Assembly (NCBI GenBank): GCA_013397865.1
Contig: VZTI01000465.1
Span: 1,595 to 65,594 of the forward strand
DNA: 64,000 nt
Reading direction: 5' to 3'
Origin: Struthidea cinerea
Taxonomy: Eukaryota; Chordata; Aves; Passeriformes; Corcoracidae
Each line of letters starts with the position of its first letter. Within the stretch, counting starts at the first letter, position 1. The notes under the pieces are model-generated. The model did not search any database and had not been told where the DNA came from. It saw only the letters and a program-made list of their open reading frames with translations. This document shows positions 1 through 11,154 of the stretch, piece by piece. The position numbers and the translations under genes are program-made.

Positions 1-235
1 GTGCGGAAGGACAGCAGACCGATACAGCCAAAGGCCACCAGATCAGTAGGTGTGAAACCTCTCCTGTCCATGACACCTGGCACGGGGCCCTGAGACACTG
101 CGCCACACGGCCGCCAGCCCAAGCTGTCTTTCTCAGCGACTCGCACCATCCTTCGGCCTTCTCCGTCGCTGGGCTGTACACGAGAGCCAAGATAAAGCCA
201 CGCGACTCATCCCGGTTTCTCAACACTCTTTGTGC
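1..235 (+). mobile_element. Probable end (R/U5-like) of an ERV 5' LTR, cut by the window edge
   Basis: The segment is very CpG-rich: about 24 CpG dinucleotides fall in the first 310 bases, after which density drops sharply. A degenerate polyadenylation-like GATAAA lies at 191-196, and a retroviral primer-binding-like motif follows at 236. That order (polyA-like signal, about 40 bases, then PBS) is what the end of a 5' LTR looks like. The LTR start would be left of the window, so no terminal TG or target duplication can be checked. It does not resemble the U5 of the LTR at 1116, so the two may belong to different insertions. The alternative is an ordinary CpG island. Confidence 0.38.
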
Positions 236-250
236 TGGCGACCCCGCGTG
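236..250 (+). other. Degenerate tRNA-Trp-type primer-binding site
   Basis: The bases TGGCGACCCCGCGTG match the tRNA-Trp primer-binding site used by avian alpharetroviruses (which begins TGGTGACCCCGACGTG), apart from one T-to-C change and one missing A. In a provirus this is where the tRNA primes minus-strand DNA synthesis, directly after the 5' LTR. The match was made by eye, and a motif this short could occur by chance. Confidence 0.38.
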
Positions 251-1101
251 CAGCCACCGCTCTTGGCCTTCGGACATAGGCGCCGCACTAGCCTGCGAGG
301 ACGTGGCCCATCATTCACTCCCTGCTGCAGCAACCACAGCATCCATATGATGCAGGAAGCTAGACTCTTGCTCTGCTGTGCCACCCTGCAGAGCTCTGGG
401 ACACCCCTGGGCTGCATTCTGAGTCTCTCAGAGCAGCTATTACTGAGCAGAGCCCCACCTGCAGCAGCAAAGAGCTGTTGTGCCCCTGCTAGGGGAATGT
501 GGTGCCACACAGTCCTGGCACATGCAGCAGGGCCTGGCTGTGTCCTGCCTAAGCCCATCTGGGCAAGCCTGCTCTATTTACTAAAGCCAGCCTGCAGTAA
601 AGTCATGCAGCCACAGTTGCATGAAACCAGCTCCAAAGCCCATTCTAGGCTGGAGCTTTGGTCTTCTAGCCTTGTGGAGTCCTGCTCCTGCAGGTATCAG
701 CAGCTTGCGTTTTATGCAGCCAGGCCCCTGAGCTCCTGCAGGCGTGAGCACACTGCAGATACAGCTCCAGCTGTTACCCACCAGCGCTCCCCAAATTCTG
801 CAAGGTGATAACAAGAACTGCTTGACAGAGTCACAGCATAACCTACAGCAGGGGCTGGGACTTGCCGCCCGTTAATCAGTTTAGTTTTGTAAAGGTTAAT
901 GTACCCCAGTTCTGTTACCCCAATTAGTTTGTATACTTTCCACCCCTTGTACTCCTTATAAGTTTATATCCTGAAATGTTCTCCTCTCCTCACTTCTCCA
1001 TTAGTCCCTAGCCCTCTCTCCATCCTATGTTACCCTTATACTTCTACCTTAAACCCTCCTGTATGTACAAATTAGAGCTTTTATTTTGTTTTCAAACAAA
1101 C
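251..1101 (+). mobile_element. ERV internal remnant without recognisable gag, pol or env
   Basis: This stretch lies between the PBS-like motif and a polypurine tract. It holds a 192-codon open frame (230-808, +) rich in Cys, Ser, Pro and Leu, and a 112-codon frame on the other strand. Neither shows a retroviral motif (no zinc knuckle, protease DTG or RT YxDD). From about 830 the base composition changes to a T/C-rich, AT-richer sequence resembling the noncoding region before a 3' LTR. If this is one provirus, most of the interior has been deleted. If not, it is the junction of two elements. Confidence 0.3.
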
Positions 1102-1115
1102 AAAAATGGGGGAGA
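1102..1115 (+). other. Polypurine tract before an LTR
   Basis: The run AAAAATGGGGGAGA is directly followed by TGTTGCAGTGCG, the TG start of an LTR. This is the usual plus-strand primer arrangement at the inner edge of a 3' LTR. It fixes the orientation (+) and the left LTR boundary at 1116. Confidence 0.55.
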
Positions 1116-1640
1116 TGTTGCAGTGCGCTTTCTCCCTCATTTTTGGTTTGTTCCAGTTTATGATGTTGTCAATTGGTTTGTTATCCCCTTTCCCATTTAA
1201 GTATTGTGTACACCCTGCTTTAGTATTGTATATGCCCTGCTTTAGTTGTCAATCTTTGTTGTACACCACCCTTTTCTCCTCCCCTTTCTGGAAAATTCCT
1301 TTCCCTCGATATCCCATTGATTTCTTTGAATTTCTCCCTGCCTTAGGTTTCCCTTATTGGTTGTTTGTATGTAACCCTGCCTGTAACTCCTCCCTTTCTC
1401 CTTCCCTATTGGCCCTGAGCTTGTTACCGCCCCTGGTTCAACCCTCCTGAAAAGGGCTGAGAAACACCTTTCCGGGGCTCTCGGACCCTGGTAACCCTGA
1501 GGAGAATAAACTTTCTTGGACACCATATCGAGGCCCCTCCCTCCTCCTTGCCTCCGCCGTCGCACGCAGACCATCTTGCGGCTAGAGAGCTCCTCCCTAC
1601 ACGGCAGGAACTACCCTGTCTTGCAGCCTGCAGGAGCTTT
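1116..1640 (+). mobile_element. ERV long terminal repeat, probable 3' LTR
   Basis: The LTR begins with TG directly after the polypurine tract. It has a T/C-rich U3 containing several ATTGG (inverted CCAAT) boxes, then an AATAAA at 1505-1510, then a GC- and CpG-rich U5-like segment (about 1540-1715). The right end is uncertain: possible CA ends lie between about 1597 and 1700, and no target duplication was found. The retained CpGs argue against great age. Assignment to an ERV class was not possible by eye. Confidence 0.55.
1505..1510 (+). promoter_or_regulatory. Polyadenylation signal AATAAA of the LTR
   Basis: A canonical AATAAA sits about 390 bases into the LTR and is followed by a CpG-rich segment of U5 character, which supports the + orientation. 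Confidence 0.5.
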
Positions 1641-1724
1641 GCCTGCCACGGCAGGACCTGGTGCACCTGGGTCCCGGGACGGCCGCTAACCCATCGCTGT
1701 GGGTGAACGGGCCACCTAGCAGTG

Positions 1725-2269
1725 ACACTGTGATCCTGTGATTTAGTGCTTTCCCAGCAGAATCGCCTACATGTAGTTCTCACATAGCCAGAAGAGAACA
1801 ACCACCTTTTAAACTCCAGTTCCATACCTTTTTTAACAAAAAATTCAGTTACAGATGTGTTTTTTAAACTCAGACCTCTCCCTATTTCCTCATTATTGGC
1901 TTTAAAAGAGCTTCTGACAATTGCATCGCTATTGAGGGCTACAGTTTTTCTCATCTATACTGGAATTTGTCCAGGGCTTTACTTTGTGTTTTTCTTTCAT
2001 AATTCAAACTATGGAATGCTAGACAAACCTGAGGCTAAGAAAGATCTAATAAAAGAAAACCAATGGAAGCAACTGATTATTCTACTGCTTCTTTTACACA
2101 CAGATGATACCTACATGCTTAATACACCTCATTTAGATGAAGATGACCAGATGAAGAGAAATATAGCTTGAGAGACATAAGAAGTAATCCTTAGTCTTTA
2201 CTAAGATGCATTGATGAAGGTTCTGCAGAAGCAGAGGCTTCCAGTTCATGGGAGAAGAAAAGGAGAAAT
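1725..2269. other. No gene seen; AT-rich single-copy DNA
   Basis: I see no recognisable repeat or coding sequence here. A 104-codon open frame (1857-2171, +) has no recognisable protein character and is within the range expected by chance. Confidence 0.5.
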
Positions 2270-2670
2270 TCAGGAAGAGATCCACAAAAAAGACCAGAGG
2301 ACTGGATAAGATGACCTACAAATAAAGACTGAACAAACAAGGGTTATTTAGATGAAAGAAGAAAGGATTATCAGGAGAAAAAGAGAGGGAAAGCAGTGTC
2401 AAACTTCAAAAAAGTAAAAGGTCTTCAGTGAAGATCAGGGAATTAATTTGTTCTCTTTGTCTATGACATATGTATGCCATGGGATGCAAGCACTGAAATT
2501 ACATCAGAAAATTCAGGTTAGACACCATGGAAGTTTTCTAACAGTTCAAGTAGTAAAGGGATGGAAAAGCTGCCTAGGGAAGGTCATGGCATTTCTGTCT
2601 TTGAAGAACTTTGAGAACAGATTAGAGAGATGTCTACCAGGAATAATCCAGGTACAGATGTTCCTGCTTT
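2270..2670 (+). mobile_element. Ancient CR1 LINE 3' region
   Basis: Much-diverged words of the CR1 3' end appear in the correct order: AATTTGTTCTCTTTGTCTA near 2445, GGTTAGACACCATGGAAGTT near 2515, then a 'tgcctagggaagg...ggcatttct' block and 'aatccaggtacag' near 2650. These correspond to the C-terminal coding part and 3' UTR of CR1 elements. Divergence is high, with many indels and no clean 3' tail, so this is an old insertion predating the other CR1 copies. Boundaries are approximate. Confidence 0.5.
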
Positions 2671-4844
2671 GTTGTACAGTGCTCAAACACAGGAAGTGAA
2701 GGTCTTTTGTAGTTGCTGTGACTCTGAGACTAGTAAGAATAACAATGCACTTGCTTCATTTTTGTAAATTTCACTTGATCTTTCCAGACACTCCCTGGTG
2801 CTGAAAGCACAAGATTCTCCAATGGGGTAAGCTCTGCAGAGCTTTTTACAGTGCTGGCAACACCTTAAATTTGATATAGTTATTGCTAAGGAGCCCATAG
2901 AGAAATTCAGAAGGCTGGGTGATGTGGGCATTGAGGTAACACCATTTCTTTTGTAGGGAAAGAAAATGGAGAATAGTTCCAACCTTGGGCTGCACGGGAA
3001 AGCAGCTGGAGAGAGGAAAGGCAGCTATACCCATAGAGAAGGGCAAGTGTCCCTTTGAGGGGGAAATGGTTGAATTCAAGGAAGTTAGAGTGAGGTGTGA
3101 GTCACTCACTCAGTGCTGGCCATTTGCTTAGGAAGCTCCAAGCGCTCTTCCAAATAAATGTAAGGTGCCAGGATTCCAGCACAACAGCACCACAGAATGA
3201 TAACAAGCTGCACTGAGAAAAAACTGGCCTTGAAGGAAGCATGAGTGAGAAAGTACTTTGTACAAGAGATGTTAAGTTGATAAGAAACTTAACAATTAAA
3301 AGCTGACTTTTACTTTCACTGCTGCAAACTTTCTTTTAGTGACTGACTTTCATGTTTATGGATTGAAAGCCCAGAAGGGAAAGCAGAAGCAGCAGCACCA
3401 GTGCTCCCAGTGGAGAGAGGACTTCTGGCACAGTTTTAGCTGACTGCTGAGATCCATCGCAGAGTTGGAAAGTTACCAACACACTCCTGCTTGACATGAA
3501 GGCAAAATACCTCAGACAGATGATGGATGGTCTTGTGCACTTGTGACAGGAGGGGACTTGACCCAGTGGGACCTGAAGAAGCTCATCAGGATCACTGACA
3601 TGCACTGTGAATACAAACTTCTCCCCTCCCCTGATCAATACTGTATCTACCCTCAAGATGAAAAGTGGTTTTATGCCATACAGCTCTGTGGGGCACTAAC
3701 AACAACAACAACAGTAATCAGGAGAGTGGAGCTCTAAACAGCTAGGAAATGACACGCTAATTTTCCTATTTGCTAAAACATAGAAGACTTGGTTCAGTTT
3801 TTGAGCTTTGCTAAAAGAAAATTATATAAAACCTATTCCTAAATTGCCAGCAGAGATTTCAAGCAGTTCTTAGCTCATTGCCCATATGCTCACCCTTCCA
3901 GTGATAACTTTAACTCACTGTGAGAAGCATTGCTTTATTTTCACAGCAAGAGTTGTGCATAGACTCAAACTAACAAATCTTCATTTTTTCAGGGCATCTG
4001 GGGAGGACACAACTATCAGTGATTTAATAACATATAGGAAATCTCTGAAGACAGGGTTTTGGAATTGTTTCATGAAAATTCATAGTATGCACAAAATTCA
4101 GGGATGTCAATAAAATATGAGGGTGCTTTGCATGTTGTAAGATCATGTTCAGGTACCAGATTATTATGAAAATCTATAAACAGTATGAAGGGCAGGAGAA
4201 ACTTCCTACCTCTAAGAATGGTGCTGCTAAGATACGTGTAGGAGATACAGTAAGAATCACATTCCAATCATTGGCAGAGTTGGTGCTCAGCATTTAATCT
4301 ATTGGTATTAAATGTAGAGATTGATGGAGCATTTCCAATTTCTGGGGAAGCTTATTTAACATTGTTGAAGTTATTCTGAAATAAGTTGAGAAATCTGTGA
4401 CAGCTGGTCAAATTTATTTTACGTGTACTTCACTGAAATGAATCTGGCCCAGATAGCATTTTCAATTTCTCTTGAAGTGTGACCACAATGCACAAGCTGG
4501 AATGGAGAAAAAGAAGTCAAGATGCCAATCAGTTTCTAATACTATAGTGAATAGGTTTAAGCTGTGAGATATCACTATAAAAGTAGTAGGCATTATAGTA
4601 AAGAATTGAGGAATCTTGTCAAAATTGGATGTAATGGCTTGATTTATTACTAAGCAATAGGGAAGTTTATTTAATGGAATTTAATGACACTTTGTTATTA
4701 TTTTTGTTGATAAAATATATTTCACCTTCTGCCACATTGTGGAAAATGGTCTTCAGAGTCACCAACCTTTTTTTTCTCAACGTGGTTTGATAATTACAGC
4801 TTTAGACAATACCTTTAAACCCTGGATTTTGCAGGGTTCTGAGA
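2671..4844. other. No gene seen; AT-rich DNA
   Basis: The longest open frames (about 100 codons at 2683-2982 and 3336-3656, both minus) show no family resemblance. A short (AAC)5 tract lies at 3698-3712. I found no other repeat and no convincing exon. Confidence 0.5.
3698..3712 (+). repeat. (AAC)5 microsatellite
   Basis: Five tandem AAC units in unique sequence. Confidence 0.85.
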
Positions 4845-5240
4845 GCAGTAATAGACTTTACTGGCCCTGACCAGACTTACCTGGAGCCTCCACCCCCACT
4901 GTTGTGCTGGGGGCTTCATTTCAGTTCAGGTATGGGCATTCAGTCCTGGCCCCAGCTGTGCTGTGAATGGCCTTGTGCCCATCCGTGTCTCTGGTCCTGC
5001 CTCCTGAATGGATCCTGGACCTTTGCTGCAGCTTTGTCTCCAGTACTGTTTCTGTCCTTAATCTCCTGAGGGTCCCTGGGTGGGCCAAGGACCTGATTCA
5101 TGTCCTCACTATGCCAGGGGCTGCCCTTGTGTGTTACCAGATCAGCAGCACAGGTGCTGAGGGGCTGTGCCCTGGGTAATGGAGGCACTGCTGGATGAGC
5201 AGTCACCCTCAGCCCCCAGCTCACCTTCCCTTAGGGAATG
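4845..5240. other. GC-rich unclassified segment, possibly a dispersed repeat
   Basis: This is an abrupt C/T- and G-rich island between AT-rich flanks, with open frames on both strands (4940-5224 minus, 94 codons; 4967-5179 plus, 70 codons). An 18-base word at 4897-4914 recurs at 6027-6044 inside an old CR1 copy, which hints at repeat origin. I could not assign a family. Confidence 0.3.
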
Positions 5241-5562
5241 GCCCCATCTCTTGCTGCTGTATGCCTGTAAATTTCTCTGCCTGTAAAACCTGAGTGTTCT
5301 GCAAAGCTTGTTGGTTTCTTTTTCTTCAGTCTTGTGATAATTAATTTTAAGGGCTTCTGCTTTTACTTCAGTTAACATTAGGTTATAATTATGACCAAGT
5401 TTTATTATCTATCAAGGCCTAACTCTTTTTTCTTGAGTCACATGAAGGGTCTTATCTCTGAAGTTTTGCTCTGTGCATTGACATTCATCCTATACCATTG
5501 CTTTGCAAGTAAATAAACAAAGGATGGTTAGACCTGTGCCTATTTTCATGGTAAATACTTAA
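5241..5562. other. No gene seen
   Basis: AT-rich sequence leading into the CR1 tail at 5563. Nothing recognisable. Confidence 0.5.
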
Positions 5563-6225
5563 AATCAGAGAATCATGGAAGAACCATTTGGAAGGCATGT
5601 TTGAAGGTTATCTAGTTCAGACTTCTGCTCAAAGCAGAGTTATCTCTGAAGGCAGGTGGGGTCTGTTCAAGACTGTGTTTAGCTGAATTCTGAGTGTCTC
5701 CACGGATGGATATTACACAGTTTGTCTGGCAGTCTGTTCGATTAACCCCTGCTGTGAATTTTTTCCTCATGTTTAATAGGAATGTCCCTTCTTGCAACTT
5801 GTATCCTCTCTTGTCCTTTCACTGTGCCACTCTGAGGGGAGTCTTGCGCCATCTTCTCTATTAACTCCCTTTCAGAAATGCTAGACTGGTCCTAGGTGCC
5901 CCTGCAGCCTACTCTTCCTAAAGCTAAATAAATGCAGTTCCTTCAGCATCTCTTTTTACATCATCTGCTCCAGATCTTTAAACACTGCAGTAATCAGCTG
6001 CTGGCCTTGCTCTGATTTGTTCTTGTCACTGTTGTGCTGGGGGCCAAAAGTGAAACCACAGTGTTCCCAGATACAGCCACATAAGAGCTGAGAACAGGAG
6101 AATAACCACTTCCCTTGACCTGCTGACTATACTTTTGCTTGTACAGTCCAGTATGTGGCTGTATTTGATTTGTATATGCAGTAGAAGTCTGAGTGTGGCC
6201 ACAGGTAGGGTCTGGGTACTGCAAA
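5563..6225 (-). mobile_element. Old CR1 LINE 3' end, antisense
   Basis: On the plus strand it begins with AATCAGAGAATCATGGAAGA, the reverse complement of a CR1 3' tail, and continues through 'ttatctagttcagacttctgctcaaagcagag' (the standard CR1 3' UTR region). It then shows diverged equivalents of 'tatcctctcttgtcctttcactg', 'ctccagatct' and 'gggggccaaaagtgaaaccacagtgttccc'. It is considerably diverged. The 5' side is truncated, as is normal for CR1. Confidence 0.72.
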
Positions 6226-6840
6226 ACATCTCAATATTTCCCTATTCTAACTGAGGCTGGAGACTGCACTGAACAGGGCTAAGGGATCTCATCTATATAT
6301 GGGCAAGACTGCGGCTTGTCAGCATATCCATCCAGCTGCCATTTTTTTTCTTTTTTTTAATTCACAAAATGGGGAACACGTAAGTGATCCTCTCTGCTTA
6401 TTACTTTGAAACTCTGCCCTTCATGTTGGTCATTCTGCAGAATGTGCAAATGATGGCCATTCCACGGACTTTTCAAGCTTGATGGATTATCATCTTGCTG
6501 TGAACAGTCCTACGCTTGGCTAGGGCTTTCTTTAACAAAGGTTTACTGACAGTTTCCTCTGACTCCAGTGAGAACAGTTTACATATGACAGTGGTGAGGG
6601 TCTGGCCAATATCAACAGAAATAATCAGGACATTGCACTGCCAAATGTGTTAGCATCTTGTGAACAGAAAAGCTACTTGGTCCAAAATATCCCAGAGTTT
6701 TAGCCTTCATACTTGGCATACAGTTTGGACTGGTTTGGAGAATTTTAAGGCAGAATTTGTTTTTGTGATGGGTATGTTTGTATGCAGAGGATTACCTGTA
6801 AAACAGATATGGAGAGGAAATAATTACTGTCGTGTCTCTG
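6226..6840. other. No gene seen
   Basis: Unique AT-rich DNA with short T-rich runs near 6340-6360. No coding or repeat signal. Confidence 0.45.
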
Positions 6841-7434
6841 TGTCATGTTTCAACCCCAGCTGGCAACCAAGCCCCACACAGCTGCTTGCTCAGCCCCCCA
6901 TCAGTGGGATGGGAGAGAGTCAGAAAGACAGAACTGAGGTAACTCCTGGGTTGAGACAAAGACAGTTCAATAGGTAAAGCAAAAACTCCACAAGCAAAGG
7001 AAAACAAGGAATTAAATCCCCAGTTCCTATGGGTAGGCACATGTTCAGCGATCCCCAGGAAAGCAGGGCTCTATCACAGCAAACGGTGACTTGGGAAGAC
7101 AAACATCATCATTCCAAATGTCCACCTTTTTCTCCTTGTTCCCCCAGCTTCATATATGCTGAGCAAGACACCATATGGTGGGGGGTATCCCTTGGGTCAA
7201 GTTGGGGTCAGCTGTCCTGGCTGTATCCCTTTCCAATTCCTTGTGCAATTCCAGCCCTGCTCTGCTAGGCTGGGATCAGGAGCAGGAAATACCTTGACAC
7301 TGTGAAAGCACTGCTGATCCACAGTGAAAACCTCCCAGTATTATATCAACACCATTTTCAGCACAAATCCAAAGCACAGCCCCATACCAGCTTCTGTGAA
7401 TAGAATTATCACTACCCTAGACAAAATCAGCACA
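6841..7434 (-). mobile_element. Antisense avian ERV LTR (ERVL-like), probably solo
   Basis: The plus-strand left end TGTCATGTTTCAACCCCAGC and right end near CAAAATCAGCACA are the reverse complements of the ends of a very common bird LTR, whose sense strand starts near TGTCCTGGTTTCAGCTGGGA and ends near GGGGTTAAACCACGACA. Internal landmarks are in order: 'agtgggatgggagag', 'gggttgagacaaagacagttcaat' (U5 to R), 'catatatg' near the TATA position, and 'ggtcagctgtcctggctgtatccc'. The family resemblance is from memory and the class name is tentative. I could not find a matching target duplication. Confidence 0.7.
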
Positions 7435-7439
7435 ATCCA

Positions 7440-7705
7440 TGAGTGCTAGTGAGTGCAGTCTTAAGGTGTGCCAGGGGAGGTTTAGTCTGGATATCAGAAA
7501 GAGGCTCTTCACAGAAAGGGTGATTGGGCATTGGAATGGGCTGCCCAGGGAGGTGGTGGAGTCACTGCCCCTGGAGGTGTCTAAGAAAAGACTGGATGGG
7601 GCACTCTACAATGATCTAGTTGATGAGGTGGTGTTAGGTCATAGGCTGGACTCAATAATCTAAAAGATCTTTTCCAACCTAATTGATTCTGTGATTCTGA
7701 TTCTA
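7440..7705 (+). mobile_element. CR1 LINE 3' end with ORF2 C-terminal remnant
   Basis: The frame at 7439-7663 contains RKRLFTERVIGHWNGLPREV, the characteristic C-terminal end of CR1 ORF2 (the segment after the reverse transcriptase thumb). It is followed by 'ggctggactcaataatct' and the 3' tail GATTCTGTGATTCTGATTCT ending near 7705. The copy is 5'-truncated and sits six bases from the right end of the neighbouring LTR. Confidence 0.85.
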
Positions 7706-10700
7706 TTTGCAGAAGTGCTACAGTGCAGGGAAAATATGTTTCTTTAGTATGCTGATTTAAATACCATGGAGGAGAGAAAGGGAAAATGAACACACATGAA
7801 AAAGTATTTCATTCTGCTATAGCCTTCCATTACAGAGGTCACCAATTCCCCTGTATGTAATACTCAGCTGCAAAGCAGAGAAAATGTGTGCCTGAATTAT
7901 ATTTACAGTTTTCATGATATTACTGGACAAAACCTTGAAAAATGCTAACCATCCATAAACTCCCAAGAGGCAGACAGCAGCCAAGGGAAATAATCTTCCT
8001 CTTCACCTGAAGAGAACTTAACACTTCTCTGTATTTACATCTCAAACAGAAAGTGAATGTGTGTTTCCTTTTCAGTACTTAAGCTGGCCTTTATTGAAGT
8101 ACTTGGCTGTTGTTGAGTGAACTTTATGACATTTCTGGAGGTTTGAAGCCTCAGCTCTTGTGCCTGTATTAAGAGCACAGTATGGTTCTGTCCCTTGTAG
8201 AAATGGGTACACTGCAGCACGGAGAACAGAAACACCTGGCTTGGGACAGGGCAAAGGAGAGATGTTCAGGGCCTGACACAAGCTCCTTATTATAGCTGCC
8301 TCTCTCTGCAGGCTGCCAAAGGTCTGCTCAACAAAAAGGAAAAATGTGGAATTTCTTACCATTGCCGCAGGGATCTAGAGTGCTTCAGAGCCCTGAACAA
8401 AGAAAAAAAAAACATTAGAAAGCTGTTTGTTTGGCAAACAGAATGATACATCTGTCTCATGTCAGAAATAGGATTTGAAGGAACCATTATTATTTATTTA
8501 CTGCTATTTTTAAGATAAATAATAATGAAAAGAAATTAGGGTGAGCAGGGAGTTCAGCTGAGGAAAACAGCTTGCAACCTAGTTAATACTGGCTTTTCTG
8601 AGTTTTCTGAGGATTTGGGGGTTCTGGGCTAATGAAAGCAATTTTCAGGTTTGCTTCCTTTTTAGCTCCAGCCTTATCCTATTGAAGGCAGTACATTGGT
8701 TACTCCGTAAAGTCTGGAAAGGTATTTAAGACAGGGGCGAGTGTTTATATGTTTACACAATTTGTCTCACTCATGAAAAGCAGGGACTGGAAGATATTAC
8801 TGGCGTAGTGAGTGTTCTTCACATCCTCTTCATCTTCCATGCAAACATCACTGAAATTAAATTCATAAAAATAGTTAAATATCAGGCTCAAAAAGGCATC
8901 CAGTGCAGAAACTGAAGTGGGTAGCTTTTATACTGTATGATTTTGTTTTGCTTTTACTGAAATGCTGCCATCCCAATTAGGTACAGCTGTTCAACTGAAG
9001 TCTTACCAAAGCAGAGCAGAACAGAAATATTAATTCCTCTTGTCTTTAGAGGCATATTTCTTTTTAAATGTGCCACTATGGCTTTCCTCTACTAGTATGG
9101 CACCTGTGATTTTTCATCTGAATACTAGCTAAACTTTTTTTTTGAAAGAATATGTACTCAGTTATCCCCATACTTGTATTCTGGTAGATTATTATGACCT
9201 CTGAAAAATAGTATTCTGTGCTTGTGCCTATGTTTTGAGACCACTTCTCCCATTCGTCAAATTGATGTTGGATTATTGCTCTGTCCTGTAATAAAATTCT
9301 TCAGCTTTATGTAGTTTGCATATGTAGGAAGCGTATTCTGTCCCTTGAAGAGAGCTAGAGCTGGGAAAACCTGCTTCGAAGTTTTACTCAATAGATCCTC
9401 TTATTTTGAAAGTGAAATACTGATTGCTACCCCCTTAGTGATTACACAGTGTTTGAAAGAGGGTCTGTATTCGATTATAATCTGCTTTACAGTAAACTAA
9501 AGTAGTGACCTTTGCAATGCTGCAGTTATGCAATACAGTTTTATCTCCTAATTTTGTGAATTCTCACCTGTTTTACTCTCTGTGTCAGATGATCCAATTG
9601 CTGTTTCAGGACCCATTTTTAGTTTGAAATGTTTATTACAAATAATTTCTAAATGTATCAAGAATAATCTCTCTTTTATATGTTTATTTTTTTCCCTTGG
9701 CTGATACAATATGGTGTATATAAAAGGTTTGACCTAAAAACTGTGTATTTTTAGTAATAAAATAATTAAGAAACTCAAGACAAAATTGGATATGTCAAAA
9801 CCAGAGACAATGTATACTGCTCTTTATTCAGAGTATATAATATTTTGAACAAATGTCAATAATCACAGTAGGAATTCCTGTATCTTGATCCTTGTCATGC
9901 CAGTATTTTAGCATGATTATAAAAGTATTTTAAAAAATACTTTGGACTGAATTTGGCTCTCAGATACATTTTTGCAATTCTGGAGGAATTCCCACTTAGC
10001 TAATAGTTACTGGAAATTTAACATTGCTGGAACTGCGAGCCAGTGCCTGCGTTTACTGAAGTATGTAGCAATCCTCCCATGGATTACATTAGAGTTTGAT
10101 TTGCAATCTCCAAATCTTAAAGATGTTCTTTTTATATGTTAGTGTATTAAAAATATATTTTATTGTGATAGATGTCATGTACACTTTTTTTTTTAATGTA
10201 TGAGTAAATATTTAGCTTTAAATAAAAATGTTGTAATTTTGCTGTTGGTAATACAAAGTCCTGGGTAGAGAATTCTCTGTGTACAGAAAAAGATGATGTT
10301 CTCACTTTGGTTTTATTTAATGTAATTAGTTCTCGAATTGAGTTGTTCTGTAGAAATTGAAGATAGGGACAATGGAAGGGATGAAGGAAGGCCTGCCTTG
10401 TTTAGTGCTTGCCTGTAGCTTGGACTGGCAGATACATATGGATTAAAGCAGTCTCTCCTGCTACATCTATATTCATAAATTAAGCCATATCAGAGTATTC
10501 CCCTGGGTATGGGAACTAGTCCTCTCTATTGTTAAATTCTTTGAATTTTTTTGACAAGATTTGACCCATGTCAGGCAGCACTTGGCAACTCCTGGGCACT
10601 GTTCTGAGTTGGCACAGGTCATTCTGAATGAGAAGTTGATACGGGAATGTTGGATTTCTCTGGGTAAGAGTGTTTGGTATCATGGGCTGGAGGTACTGAT

Positions 10701-11154
10701 AGATTGAGTACTCTTGGACACATGCTTCTCAGCATAAAAACACTTAAAACAGCAAAGCCCTGAACTTCTACTGTGGCTCTGTATAAACACTATCAGCAGA
10801 TGGATAAATTAAAAATGCGGCTTCCTGAAGGTAGATACATAAACTATGTACTAGTAAATTCTGAAAGGACGGGACACAGTCCCATGGTGACATACCTAAT
10901 GCTTTCCCAAACAGCATTTGGGTATAGTTCAGGGGACATCACAGGCCATCCCATCACATTCCAGAATCTATGACACTATTTAGGACTGGAAGAGAAGTTC
11001 TCCATGTGGTGTGAGGCTCGCTGTATGGTTCTGTCTCTGGGCTCATTTTGTTCACTAGCACAGATGCCTTCTTGTGTTTCAGGCATACTAATTCATATTT
11101 AAATTTCTGACATAGGCTCTAAACTACCATGCAAGAGAAACTGGCACTGAACTT
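7706..11154. other. No gene seen; long AT-rich single-copy stretch
   Basis: Open frames here are short (the longest is about 96 codons at 8072-8362, minus) and none has recognisable features. No tandem array, LTR or CR1 could be made out. Short poly-A and poly-T runs occur near 8402 and 10190. Confidence 0.5.

Noticed and set aside
230..808. 192-codon open frame on the plus strand, the longest in the window
   Set aside because: It has no recognisable domain, and an overlapping 112-codon frame is open on the other strand. The GC-rich composition lowers stop-codon frequency, so a chance frame inside ERV debris is the simpler explanation.
4897..6044. 18-base word shared by 4897-4914 and 6027-6044 as a CR1 link
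   Set aside because: The flanks do not align, and an 18-base match in 64 kb is not strong enough by itself to call 4845-5240 a CR1 copy.
7439..7663. 75-codon frame as a host gene
   Set aside because: Its sequence is the C-terminal end of CR1 ORF2 and it leads straight into the CR1 3' tail.
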